From contig NZ_CP121679.1 of NCBI RefSeq assembly GCF_029760895.1, positions 1,488,001 to 1,552,000 of the forward strand: a stretch of 64,000 bases of DNA. The letters are read 5' to 3'. Below the pieces are notes generated by a model. That model worked only from the letters and a program-made list of their open reading frames with translations, ran no database searches and was not told where the DNA came from. Both the position numbers and the translations under genes were made by a program. Below, piece by piece: positions 28,287 to 38,640 of the stretch; the stretch's first letter is position 1; every line of letters starts with the position of its first letter. Source of the DNA: Ancylobacter sp. WKF20 (GTDB lineage: Bacteria; Pseudomonadota; Alphaproteobacteria; Rhizobiales; Xanthobacteraceae).

Positions 28287-29692
28287 CGGACGGTCTCCTC
28301 CGTGGCGCTCGGCGCCTTGTCAGCCGTAATATCCGGCGTTGCGGCTGCCGTGCGGGACGACTTATCGGTCTTTACCGCCGGGGCCCAAACGTTGCGCGCC
28401 TTCTCCAGGTCCGCCCGATACTTCTGGGGCAGCGCAGCCCGCAATTCGTCGAAATCGGCCGCATTGCCGATCCAGTCGAGCGGTCGGCTCTCCTTGCCGA
28501 CGAAGCCGAGAGCGATCTTCGGCCGTAGCAGAACCGTGTGAGTCGGCGAGAAATACGCCTCCAGCGCAGCGCGCAGGTTCGGCGGATCATAAGCGCCGCC
28601 GACCTCGTTTTTTCCGTCTGTCAAGCGGGCGAGTGCACTGACATGGATGTGCTCACCGATGGAGCGGGCCTGGGGCGGCAAGCCAGCGACACGCACCCCG
28701 GCTCCACGCGGGCGTTGCTGGGCGATCACGCGATACGTCGGATCGTTGCGGTCCATGAAAAATAATGGCGGCTGTCGGGACTCGTGAATGTCAGGGCTGT
28801 CTTCGCCTTGCAACGCCTCAAGCTCACCCGGCCGAAAAACGGGGGCATGCCCCGCGGGCGTCAGCGCATCGAGGCGCTTCAGCATCCACGCCAACGTCAG
28901 AGCGCCGATACCCCCGGCCTGATAGCCACCGCCAATGTCCGAATGCACGCCTGGAAACCACACCTGCTCAACCGCCGTGAATCCCGCATGCTGCGGCACC
29001 TGCCAGAGTGCGGGAGGGTACCACCGCCGCTTCTCGTCAATCGCCACAGCGTGCAGCGACACGTCGATAATCGAGGATAGAGCCGTGTCGTGAAACTCGT
29101 AGCGCTCGCGATTTCTCCGAAAGACACTTCCGGGGATACCTAGCGAGCCCACCGTGTCGAAAACGCCGAGACCGCGAATACGTACGCCATCATGGGTGAG
29201 CGTGCGCAACCATACCGTGTCCGCCGGGTAGCGGTCCTTGGGCGGCGTCCTGTAGAGCTCCCACACCGTCTGTTCATTCTGCGTCGTGCAATTCTCGGCC
29301 TTGAGCAGCCCGCTCGCGCCAATATAGCCGGCAAGGCTGCGCGCGGTGAAGGCACCGCGCGAGAAGCCGAAAATGAAGATGTCATCGCCGGGGGCGTAGA
29401 ACTGGCTGAGGAAGCGGTAGGCTTGGCGGACATTGACGTCGAGGCCAGTTCCGATTGCCCCGCCGGCCAGCTTGTCAAACCCGCCTGCAGTTCCCACGCC
29501 CTCGTCATAATAGATGCGCTGTTCGACACCATCGGTGACACCCGGCTGCAGCATGTCGCGCAGCCGCACGATGTTGGTGATGTCCTCGCTGTTGGGATCG
29601 TTCCAGGTGCCGTCAAGGCAGAGGATGAGCCGCCGCGGCAGGCGCTTGATGGCCGTTCGCTCGGCCGAAGGATCGATTGATTTCACACTCAT
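28283..29692 (-). CDS. DUF2235 domain-containing hydrolase (Tle1-like)
   Basis: 469-residue alpha/beta-hydrolase-like protein. The start [20 protein letters not shown], the nucleophile elbow [18 protein letters not shown] and [13 protein letters not shown] are the DUF2235 hallmarks shared with type VI secretion phospholipase effectors (Tle1). No VgrG, PAAR, Hcp or immunity-like gene is adjacent, so it is probably not an effector here. The start at 29692 is chosen because GGGGGG precedes that ATG; an in-frame ATG lies at 29749. Confidence 0.85.
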   Translation of the reverse strand: MSVKSIDPSAERTAIKRLPRRLILCLDGTWNDPNSEDITNIVRLRDMLQPGVTDGVEQRIYYDEGVGTAGGFDKLAGGAIGTGLDVNVRQAYRFLSQFYAPGDDIFIFGFSRGAFTARSLAGYIGASGLLKAENCTTQNEQTVWELYRTPPKDRYPADTVWLRTLTHDGVRIRGLGVFDTVGSLGIPGSVFRRNRERYEFHDTALSSIIDVSLHAVAIDEKRRWYPPALWQVPQHAGFTAVEQVWFPGVHSDIGGGYQAGGIGALTLAWMLKRLDALTPAGHAPVFRPGELEALQGEDSPDIHESRQPPLFFMDRNDPTYRVIAQQRPRGAGVRVAGLPPQARSIGEHIHVSALARLTDGKNEVGGAYDPPNLRAALEAYFSPTHTVLLRPKIALGFVGKESRPLDWIGNAADFDELRAALPQKYRADLEKARNVWAPAVKTDKSSRTAAATPDITADKAPSATEETVR

Positions 29693-29727
29693 GACGCCCC
29701 CCGTCATTGCGGAAGCATCATCATAAT

Positions 29728-29751
29728 GGTTGCATTTTACCAAATGCAACC
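29728..29751. promoter_or_regulatory. Perfect 10-bp inverted repeat before DUF2235
   Basis: GGTTGCATTT (29728-29737) and AAATGCAACC (29742-29751) form a perfect inverted repeat with a TACC spacer, between the ExoD stop and the DUF2235 start. Being AT-rich and lacking a T-run, it looks more like an operator than a terminator. Confidence 0.45.
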
Positions 29752-29771
29752 CTGAGTTTATTTCAACGCTC

Positions 29772-30401
29772 TCAGATCACCGCCAGCGCGCCCTGGAAGA
29801 TCAGCCAGCTCAACAGTCCCATCACGCCGAGGCTGACGAGGCTGGCGACCAGGCCGGCGGCGATGAAGGCGCCGTCGCGCTCGACGAGGCCGAGGCCGAG
29901 AATGCAAACGGCGATGCCCGGCGGCAGGTTGCCGAAGATCGGGATCGGCAGCATCAGCAGCAGGCCCAGCACGACCACCACGCCGCCCAGCACGAGACGG
30001 GCGGCCGCGCTGGAGAAATAGGCCAGCCGCGGGCGTGAATACGCCTCGAAGCGGCGGATCCATTTCAGCGCGCCATGGACGATCTTCTCCAGCAGCGTGC
30101 GGGAAATGGTGCGGGCCGCCAGCCAGCGCGGCAGCCACAATTCGTCACGCCCGAGCAGCATCTGCGCGCCGACGAGGCACAGCAACACGCCGCAGATCAC
30201 CGGAATGCCCGGCGGCATGGGCAGGCAGTTCGGCAGGCCGAGCAGCAGGATGGACAGGCCGAAGGCGCGGTTGCGCAGGGCATGCACGATCTCGCCCACG
30301 CCGATGCGTTCCGCCGAATGGGCGGTCACGATCGCCGAGAGCAGCTCCGAGGTGCGGGGCGAACGATGATCCACGATGGGCGGCCCGGTGCCTTCAGTCA
30401 T
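29772..30401 (-). CDS. Exopolysaccharide synthesis protein ExoD family
   Basis: 209-residue integral membrane protein of the ExoD family (PF06055). Motifs are HALRNRAFGLSILLLGLPNCLPMPPG, GAQMLLGRDELWLPRWLA and GLLLMLPIPIFGNLPPGIAVC. Sinorhizobium ExoD affects exopolysaccharide production and alkaline tolerance, but most homologues are uncharacterised. The start at 30401 gives the family length; an ATG at 30443 is in frame. The gap to the DUF2235 gene is 79 bp. Confidence 0.87.
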   Translation of the reverse strand: MTEGTGPPIVDHRSPRTSELLSAIVTAHSAERIGVGEIVHALRNRAFGLSILLLGLPNCLPMPPGIPVICGVLLCLVGAQMLLGRDELWLPRWLAARTISRTLLEKIVHGALKWIRRFEAYSRPRLAYFSSAAARLVLGGVVVVLGLLLMLPIPIFGNLPPGIAVCILGLGLVERDGAFIAAGLVASLVSLGVMGLLSWLIFQGALAVI

Positions 30402-30521
30402 GCCTTGGGACACCACCACGGCACCCAGTTTCGCCGCCCTCATAGCACGGCGAAAGCGGCAAGGAGAGGGCACAGCGTCCAAATCGCCGCGCGCCCCCGG
30501 CCAGGAAGAGCCGCCCACAGC

Positions 30522-30827
30522 TCAGTGGATCTGGAACACCCCGTCGACGCGGCGCAGCTCGGCGGGCTTGATCAGCCGTGAATGCGCGATGGTGACCGAG
30601 TGCAGCGGCCCTTCCAGCTCGCGCTTCCAGAAGTCGAGAAAGCGGTTCAGCTCCGGGAAATGGGGATAAAGGTCGTAGTGTTGCCAGAGATAGGTCTGCA
30701 GCAGCGCCGGGTGGTCCGGCATGCGGTAGAGGATCTGGGCGGTGGTCAGGCCATAACCGGCGAGCTGCCGGACGAAATCCGCCGATGCGGTATGCACGCC
30801 CGGCGCGGATGCTTCACGAGATGCCAT
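30522..30827 (-). CDS. Usg family protein
   Basis: 101-residue protein of the Usg family, named after a gene beside trpF in rhizobia. Conserved stretches are YGLTTAQILYRMPDHPALLQ, WQHYDLYPHFPELNRFLDFW and VFQIH at the end. A strong AAAGGAGGT ribosome binding site fixes the start at 30827. It is divergent from groES. Function unknown. Confidence 0.88.
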   Translation of the reverse strand: MASREASAPGVHTASADFVRQLAGYGLTTAQILYRMPDHPALLQTYLWQHYDLYPHFPELNRFLDFWKRELEGPLHSVTIAHSRLIKPAELRRVDGVFQIH

Positions 30828-30919
30828 GCGGAACCTCCTTTCGCTGACATGCCGAGTTGAACGCATGAAGCTTGCGTGAACAAGTCCAAAGATCGCGTTT
30901 CATGTGCAATATCAATGCA

Positions 30920-30946
30920 CTAGCAGCATATGCCGGGGAGTGCTGA
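30920..30946 (+). promoter_or_regulatory. Degenerate CIRCE element 1 (HrcA site)
   Basis: The HrcA operator is TTAGCACTC-N9-GAGTGCTAA. Here CTAGCAGCA, a 9-bp spacer and GAGTGCTGA have the exact 9-9-9 geometry; the right arm matches 8 of 9 bases, the left only 5. It lies about 180 bp upstream of groES. Confidence 0.45.
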
Positions 30947-30965
30947 CAACCCGCGCGGCAGCGTG

Positions 30966-30992
30966 CTGGCACTCACCTCACGGGACTGCCAA
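30966..30992 (+). promoter_or_regulatory. Degenerate CIRCE element 2 (HrcA site)
   Basis: CTGGCACTC, a 9-bp spacer and GACTGCCAA again fit the CIRCE geometry, with a good left arm (7 of 9 to the consensus) and a weak right arm. The centre is 46 bp from that of element 1. Position upstream of groESL supports repression by HrcA, whose gene is not in the window. Confidence 0.5.
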
Positions 30993-31009
30993 TTTTTTCA
31001 CGCCGAGGC

Positions 31010-31039
31010 CTTGCGCCCCCTCCGCCCCCCGCCTAGATG
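31010..31039 (+). promoter_or_regulatory. Candidate groESL promoter
   Basis: TTGCGC (31011-31016) and TAGATG (31034-31039) are spaced by 17 bp and end 86 bp before groES. The preceding C gives CTTG and the downstream part reads CCTAGATGT, so it may also be a heat-shock sigma-32-type promoter. Both CIRCE-like sites are upstream of it, which is unusual for HrcA repression. Confidence 0.45.
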
Positions 31040-31125
31040 TCCTCGCGGCAGCGTGATCGGGACCGTTCCGGCCGATCCGCCGCCATGAAACCAGATGATC
31101 GTTCAAGCTTTTCTGGAGAGAACCG

Positions 31126-33130
<2,005 letters not shown>

Positions 33131-33310
33131 GGACGGTCTGAAGCCCCCCGGCAATCGCAAGAACCGACGTCGGCCAAGGCCGACGTCTCGGGCGGCGGCA
33201 TGGGCGGCATGGACTTCTGAGGACGGTCTGAAGCCGCCCGGCAATCGCAAGAACCGACGTCGGCCAAGGCCGACGTCTCGGGCGGCGGCATGGGCGGCAT
33301 GGACTTCTGA
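33131..33310 (+). repeat. Two 90-bp tandem repeats copying the groEL 3' end
   Basis: Two units of exactly 90 bp (33131-33220 and 33221-33310) differ at one base (C at 33146, G at 33236). The last 31 bp of each unit equal the end of groEL (33100-33130), including the stop codon. Because 90 is a multiple of three, each unit keeps the groEL frame and would read GRSEAPRQSQEP...GGGMGGMDF before another TGA. Each unit also holds a perfect 22-bp palindrome, GACGTCGGCC-AA-GGCCGACGTC (33166-33187 and 33256-33277). Confidence 0.9.
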
Positions 33311-33335
33311 TCGTCCGACCGACACTGAAGAACGA

Positions 33336-33362
33336 AGGGCGCGGCGCAAGCTGCGCCCTTTT
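33336..33362 (+). terminator. Intrinsic terminator of groESL
   Basis: AGGGCGCGGC pairs with GCTGCGCCCT (one G-T pair) around a GCAA tetraloop, followed by TTTT. It lies 26 bp behind the last repeat unit and 19 bp before the end of the converging MFS gene. Confidence 0.85.
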
Positions 33363-33380
33363 CGTTTGCGACGCGCGCGA

Positions 33381-34904
33381 TCAGGCGGGCTCGCGCGCCG
33401 CGCCGGCGATCGTGTCGAGACTATCGTCCGCCGCGCGCTGGTGCAGGCGTTCCAAATCCGCGCCCATGGTCTCCACCCGGAACGCCCAGGTGATCGCCGC
33501 GCCGGCAAAGGAGGTCAGGGCGAGGCCGATCAGCAGCGCGGTGGTGCCGATATCGGCCAGCAGGATGGGAAACAGGAACGCGGTCAGCACCGCGCCGATC
33601 TTGCCCGTGGCGGCGGCCAGCCCCGCGCCCTTGCCGCGCACGCGGGTGGGAAACACCTCGCCGGCGATCAGGTAGGTCTGCGCGTTCGGGCCGACATTGG
33701 TCATGAAGTTGAACAGCATGAAGCCGGCGAAGATCAGCAGGGTGCGGCCGGGGTCGGGGTAGTAATGCGACATGGCCGCCAGCAGCAGGCCGGCGGCGCA
33801 GCCAATGAAGCCGATGATCTGCAGCGGAATGCGCCCCACGCGGTCGGCCAGCAGCACTGCCGCGAAGATGCCGGCGATCAGCAGCGTGTCGATCAGCGCC
33901 GCGCCCTCGGCCGCCAGCACCTGGCTGGCGACGATATCGGTGACATCATGCTGAATTGGTGTGCCGTGACCGAAGGCGGCGGCGAGGATGGTGGGGGTAA
34001 ACAGCCCGATGCCGTAGGTGCTGAGATCCTGCATGAACCACGGCACGGAAGCGAGGATCGTCGCCCGCCGGTTGCGGCGGGTGAACAGCTCGCGCCAGCC
34101 GGAGGCCCCGGCCCCGTGTCCTGGCGTCCCTGCCCCGACGGCGGGCGTCGCCAGTTCGACCTGGTGCGGATAGGCGGGCTCGCGATAGAGCAGCCGGGCG
34201 GTCTCGCGCGCCGCCTCCAGCGTCCGTCCCTGCGCGAACAGCCACGGCGCGGACTCGGTGATGAAGAAACGCGCCACGGTAACGATGGCGGCGGGCAGGA
34301 TCACCGCCGCATACATCAGCCGCCAGGCGGAGACGGTCGGATCGTTCACCAGCACCGCATAGCCGACCGCCGTACCGGCCAGCGCCCCCAGCGCCTGGAA
34401 GCCGAAGGCCGCCAGCACCAGCCGGCCGCGATTGGCGCTCGGAATGCTCTCGGAAATGATGAGATGCGCCGTCGGGTAATCGCAGCCCAGCGCGACGCCG
34501 ACGCCGAACAGGAAGACCGCCAGCCAGAAATAGGTCGGGCTCACCGACAGGAGGACGAGGAAGATGATGAACAGGATCATCTCGACCACGAACATGAACT
34601 TGCGCCCGAACGTGTCGGACAGCCCGCCCAGCAGTAGCGCCCCGACCAGAATGCCGGCAAGGCTCGCGGCCCCGATGACGCCATGCTCGGTGGCGCCGAG
34701 ACCGAATTCGGCGGAAATCAGCGGCAAGGCGACGGCGGTGGTGAACACCACCATCCCCTCGAAGAATTTGCCGAAGGCGGCGAGCCACCAGATCCGCCAT
34801 TGCATGCCGGTCATCGGCGTATAGCCGACCGGCGTGCCATCCGCCCACACCGGCATTTCGTCGATATAGTCCTGGACCGACCGCCCCTTATCCGCGCCGA
34901 ACAT
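33381..34904 (-). CDS. MFS transporter (sugar/metabolite:H+ symporter-like)
   Basis: 507-residue major facilitator with twelve predicted helices, an N-terminal soluble part (SVQDYIDEMPVWADGTP) and a central loop of about 60 residues. The loop 2-3 motif is GGLSDTFGRK, the repeated RVGRIPLQIIGF marks the second half and PTRVRGKGAGLAAATGK the last loops, as in the sugar porter-like subfamily. The ATG at 34904 is preceded by AAGGGG six bases upstream; one at 34910 is possible. Substrate is not predictable. Confidence 0.87.
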   Translation of the reverse strand: MFGADKGRSVQDYIDEMPVWADGTPVGYTPMTGMQWRIWWLAAFGKFFEGMVVFTTAVALPLISAEFGLGATEHGVIGAASLAGILVGALLLGGLSDTFGRKFMFVVEMILFIIFLVLLSVSPTYFWLAVFLFGVGVALGCDYPTAHLIISESIPSANRGRLVLAAFGFQALGALAGTAVGYAVLVNDPTVSAWRLMYAAVILPAAIVTVARFFITESAPWLFAQGRTLEAARETARLLYREPAYPHQVELATPAVGAGTPGHGAGASGWRELFTRRNRRATILASVPWFMQDLSTYGIGLFTPTILAAAFGHGTPIQHDVTDIVASQVLAAEGAALIDTLLIAGIFAAVLLADRVGRIPLQIIGFIGCAAGLLLAAMSHYYPDPGRTLLIFAGFMLFNFMTNVGPNAQTYLIAGEVFPTRVRGKGAGLAAATGKIGAVLTAFLFPILLADIGTTALLIGLALTSFAGAAITWAFRVETMGADLERLHQRAADDSLDTIAGAAREPA

Positions 34905-35074
34905 CCCCATCCCCTTGGCCACCCAATCGTCTCCCCTTGGGCCCGCGCTATGAAGCCACGATGACCCGCCCACGCCTAGGGGCGGGATGACGCTGAATAG
35001 TCAGGTCATCGTCACGCGTCCCGACCATTCGTCATCCGCCCTCCGCCCCTTTCGACATGCCACCCCCGTCCTTT

Positions 35075-35744
35075 CGTCATCCCGGCCGAAGCGGAGCGCA
35101 GAGCCGGGATCGCGGGCCGATGGGGCTCATCGAGCGCCATCATCACCCCCGGCACACCGTCAGGACCGGGCTGGGCCCGGCCATCCACGACTTCCCTCTC
35201 GCCGCGCCCGGCCGAAGTCGTGGATCCCCGGGTCAAGCCCGGGGATGACGGCGTGAGGGTGGGGACCGCGTGATCAAGTCGGAGCGCGATCCCGGCTCGG
35301 CCTTTGGCCGTCCGGGATGACGGCTATAGGTTGCCGTCATCCCCCCATCCCATCGTCATCCCGGCCGCAGGCGAAGCCGGAGAGCCGGGATCGCAGGCCG
35401 CGCTCATCCCCCGCACATCGTCAGGACCGGGCTTGGCCCGGCCATCCACGACTTGCCACTGTCGCGCCCGGCCCAAGTCGTGGATCCCCGGGCCAAGCCC
35501 GGGGATGACGGCGTTCTGGGAGTGAGGCCACGTGAACGAGGCGGCACGCGATCCCGGATCGGCCTTTGGCCGTCCGGGATGACGCGCTAGAGGGGCCGTC
35601 ATCCGGCCGGCCCCATCCCGTCGTCATCCCGGCCGCAGGCGAAGCCGGAGAGCCGGGATCGTCATCGGTTGGAGACCTGAGACGGGGCGCGCGTGAACGA
35701 GACGCACGCGATCCCGGATCGGCCTATGGCCGTCCGGGATGACG
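35075..35744. repeat. Cluster of palindromic intergenic repeats (types A, B and C)
   Basis: The 858-bp gap between the MFS and autotransporter genes has no gene-like frame and is mostly repeats. Type A (CGTCATCCCGGCCG to AGCCGGGATCG) is at 35075-35112, 35354-35393 and 35622-35661. Type B (GATCCCGG to GTCCGGGATGAC with a CCTTTGG centre) is at 35288-35322, 35550-35584 and 35710-35744. Type C, about 91 bp (GTCAGGACCGGG to CCCGGGGATGACG), is at 35159-35250 and 35420-35510. The units A-C-B repeat with a period near 270 bp; the third lacks C. The last B copy lies 18 bp behind the autotransporter stop and could terminate it. Confidence 0.85.
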
Positions 35745-35762
35745 CAGGGCGACGTGGGCCGC

Positions 35763-38468
35763 TCAGAACCGCGCGCGCAGGCCGAGCGATCCCACCCAGC
35801 CCTGTACGTCGCCGAGCGTGGCGCCGGTCTGCCCGTACAGCGCGAAGTTCTGGGTGATGTTGGAGGTGATGCCGACGCCCAGCGTGTACCAGGTCTCGCC
35901 CGTGGTCTCGCCAAAGGCCGTGCCGCCAGCGACCACATCGCCATCGCCCATGAAGTCGTGCAGCACATTCGCCATGATGTAGGGCGTGTGCACCCGGCCG
36001 TCCTTGGTGGTGATGGTCGTCTGCAGCTGGAAGCCGACGCGGCCGACGAGATTGTCGAGCGTGGCCTCGTCCACCGCCATGCCAACGGAATCGGTGAAGG
36101 CGTCCTGCTGCGTGCGCACATAGGTGAGCTCGGCCTGCGGCTTCAGCACGAGATCATGCGGAAGAGCAAAGCCATAGCCGACCTCGGCCGACACGCCCCA
36201 GCTCGTGGTGTCCGTGCTCGCATGGCCGGTCGGGGCGGAGAAGGTGGTGTCGAGGATGTCCGCCTTGGCGACGACGTCGACATAGCCGCCCAGCCCCGGC
36301 GTGCCATCGGCGAAATAGGTCGCGTACCCACCGAAGGACCAGCCGTCGAGCTGCGAGGTGGCGCTGGAGTTGCGCACCGACACATCGGTCGAGCCATAGC
36401 CGGCGAAGGCGCCGACATGGAGCTGGCCGACCGACACATCGACCCGCTTGTCGACGCCGAACTGCGACATCAGGCTATCCTGGTCATAGGACCAGCCGGA
36501 GGACGGCTTTACCGTGACCGAGCCGCCATAGGCCCGGCCCCAGGCCTGCCAGGTGCCGTCGGCGCCCTCACCCTGGCGGATCTCGCCAAGGCGACGGTCC
36601 AGCGTGTTGTAGGCCATGAAAGCGTAGCTCGCCGCGGCCGACGGGCCGACCGTATAGCCCGGCACCTGCGCGGCAACATCGGACTGCAGATAATAGCTGC
36701 CGCCCGCCTGATAGAGGCTGTAGGCATAGGCGCCGGCGATGACCGACTGGTCGCCGGTGAGCGGGTTGGTGGCAAGCTGGAACGCCCCCTCACTCACGCT
36801 GGTCGCACCGGAAGCGTCGACGACCTGAATGCCAGCCCCGGCCGCATGGCCGGTCGCCCCGCCATTGCCGGTGAGCGCGACCACCAGCGTCGTGGTGCCC
36901 GACACCGTGCCGCCGGTGAGCACCACCGTATCGGCCGTGCCACCGCTGCCATTGGCCACCGCGTCGAGCGCGATCACGCCCGAGCTCAGCGTGCCATTGG
37001 CGCCGCCGACATAATTGCCGGAGATGGTGAGCTTGTCGCCGACCGCGCCGTCGAGCAGCGAGATGACGCCGTAATTGTTGAAGCTGCCGGTGACCTCCAC
37101 CGTCGCGTCGGTCTCGGTGCCGGCGCCGATGATGAGCTGGCCGCCGGGAAGATCGGCGCTGCCGAGATTGAAATTGCGCGTCTCCAGCGACACGCTGGAA
37201 GCGCTGAGCGCCAGGGCCGAGGTCGCATCCACATCGACCACGCCATACGCCAGTGACGGGCCGAAGACGTAGCTGGTGCCGGCCAGCGTCAGCGACGAGT
37301 TCGTGCTGACAGAGAGTTCGGCGAAACTGATCACGCTACCCAGCGTGAGGCTGCTGCCATCGACGATGTTGAGCTGGTCGCGGTCAGTGCCGCCATCCAC
37401 GCTCACGCCGTTGAGGGTGAGGTTCACCCCCTCGACGGCGCCGTCGAAGATCACCGTATCCTCGCCCTCGCCGGCATTGATCGCGCCGTTCAGCGTGACC
37501 ATGGAAACGGACTGGATCACGATCCTGTCGTCGCCGGCGCCGCCATTGATGCCGCCGATGGAGCCGCCCTGGATCGTGACGACATCATCGCCTTCCTTGA
37601 CATTGATCGTGCCGAGGATGGTGCCGCCGGTGACGGTGACGAAATTCTGCTGCCCGATCGAGCCACCGTCGATGTTGCCGCTGATAGTGCCGCCGGACAC
37701 GGTGATCTCTTCGCCATAGACATCGCCGCCGACGGAGCCCGACCGGATGGTGATGATGTCGTAGCCCGAGCCCGCCTGGATATCGTGCAGCACGGTGCCG
37801 CCATCGAGCGTCACGGTATCGTCGTCGTCGCCCGCTTTCACCTCGCCGACTGTACCGCCGGTGATGGTGATGCTGTCCGCGCCCTCATAGCCGTAGATGA
37901 TGCCCTCGACGGTGCCGCCACTGATCGTGAACACGTTGTTCTGACCGAGCGTGCCGCCGCTGATATCACCCTTGATCCGGCCGCCGGTGACATAGATCTC
38001 CTCGCCGATCACGTCGCCGCCGATCGTGCCGCCATTGATGTGGATCACGTCCCAGCCGCTGTCGCCTTCGACGCTGCTGGCGACCGAGCCGCCATTGACG
38101 GTGATGACGTCATTGCCGGCGCCGCCCCGGAGCTTGGCGCCAATCGAGCCAGAATTGAGGGTGAGAATGTCGTCGTCGGCGTCGCCGATCACCTTGCCGC
38201 CGATCGTCGCCCCATCGATGGTCACGGTGTCGTTCTCGCCGCTGGCGGAGACATCGCCCGTCACCGTCGTGCCCGTGGACAGCGTCAGCACGTCGCGACT
38301 GGAGGACAGCGATACGCTCGCCAGAGTCCCGGCCGGGCAGGTCCAGTACCTCGTCCCGTCGGTTGTGATGTAGGTGCAGTTCGGTGGCGCCGCCGCCTGT
38401 GCGCTCGCCATCATGGCCGACATTGCGACGCCGGCCAGCAAGGCCGTGCGAAAACCGAGCTTATTCAT
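35763..38468 (-). CDS. Autotransporter domain-containing surface protein
   Basis: 901-residue type V secretion protein. A signal peptide ends near ASAQA (residue 25), the passenger (26-about 630) is a beta-helix of GGTIxG/GGTVxG turns, and the last 270 residues (from about WQAWGRAYGGSVTV) form the outer-membrane beta barrel ending in LRARF with terminal Phe. Residues 138-234 and 235-about 331 are a 97-residue duplication. Two Cys near the N-terminus (NCTY and WTCP) could form a disulfide. The ATG at 38468 is chosen; a TTG at 38489 is in frame. Likely a surface adhesin; no protease or esterase motif is visible in the passenger. Confidence 0.88.
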   Translation of the reverse strand: MNKLGFRTALLAGVAMSAMMASAQAAAPPNCTYITTDGTRYWTCPAGTLASVSLSSSRDVLTLSTGTTVTGDVSASGENDTVTIDGATIGGKVIGDADDDILTLNSGSIGAKLRGGAGNDVITVNGGSVASSVEGDSGWDVIHINGGTIGGDVIGEEIYVTGGRIKGDISGGTLGQNNVFTISGGTVEGIIYGYEGADSITITGGTVGEVKAGDDDDTVTLDGGTVLHDIQAGSGYDIITIRSGSVGGDVYGEEITVSGGTISGNIDGGSIGQQNFVTVTGGTILGTINVKEGDDVVTIQGGSIGGINGGAGDDRIVIQSVSMVTLNGAINAGEGEDTVIFDGAVEGVNLTLNGVSVDGGTDRDQLNIVDGSSLTLGSVISFAELSVSTNSSLTLAGTSYVFGPSLAYGVVDVDATSALALSASSVSLETRNFNLGSADLPGGQLIIGAGTETDATVEVTGSFNNYGVISLLDGAVGDKLTISGNYVGGANGTLSSGVIALDAVANGSGGTADTVVLTGGTVSGTTTLVVALTGNGGATGHAAGAGIQVVDASGATSVSEGAFQLATNPLTGDQSVIAGAYAYSLYQAGGSYYLQSDVAAQVPGYTVGPSAAASYAFMAYNTLDRRLGEIRQGEGADGTWQAWGRAYGGSVTVKPSSGWSYDQDSLMSQFGVDKRVDVSVGQLHVGAFAGYGSTDVSVRNSSATSQLDGWSFGGYATYFADGTPGLGGYVDVVAKADILDTTFSAPTGHASTDTTSWGVSAEVGYGFALPHDLVLKPQAELTYVRTQQDAFTDSVGMAVDEATLDNLVGRVGFQLQTTITTKDGRVHTPYIMANVLHDFMGDGDVVAGGTAFGETTGETWYTLGVGITSNITQNFALYGQTGATLGDVQGWVGSLGLRARF

Positions 38469-38640
38469 AATGTTAACACTGCCCCACAACCCGCGCGAAC
38501 CCCATTCAAAGCGCCGGGTCGGGACAGCTAATGCATTTCAGACTGACGGGTCCATACCTTACGAAACGGTAAATGGGTAATTATCTGGGGATGTGGGAAA
38601 GAGGTAACAGGATGGGCAGCAATGGTATTCAAATGCCGGA

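Noticed and set aside
30871..30903. CTTGCG/TTTCAT as a sigma-32 promoter upstream of groES
   Set aside because: Spacing of 21 bp is too long and the -10 part is poor; the pair at 31010-31039 fits better.
34987..35602. Short open frames in the repeat cluster
   Set aside because: They encode Pro/Gly/Arg-rich strings produced by the palindromes in every copy and lack ribosome binding sites.
38040..38130. RTX calcium-binding nonapeptides in the autotransporter (GGAGNDVIT)
   Set aside because: Only isolated matches occur; the repeats are beta-helix turns of other lengths and the protein ends in an autotransporter barrel.
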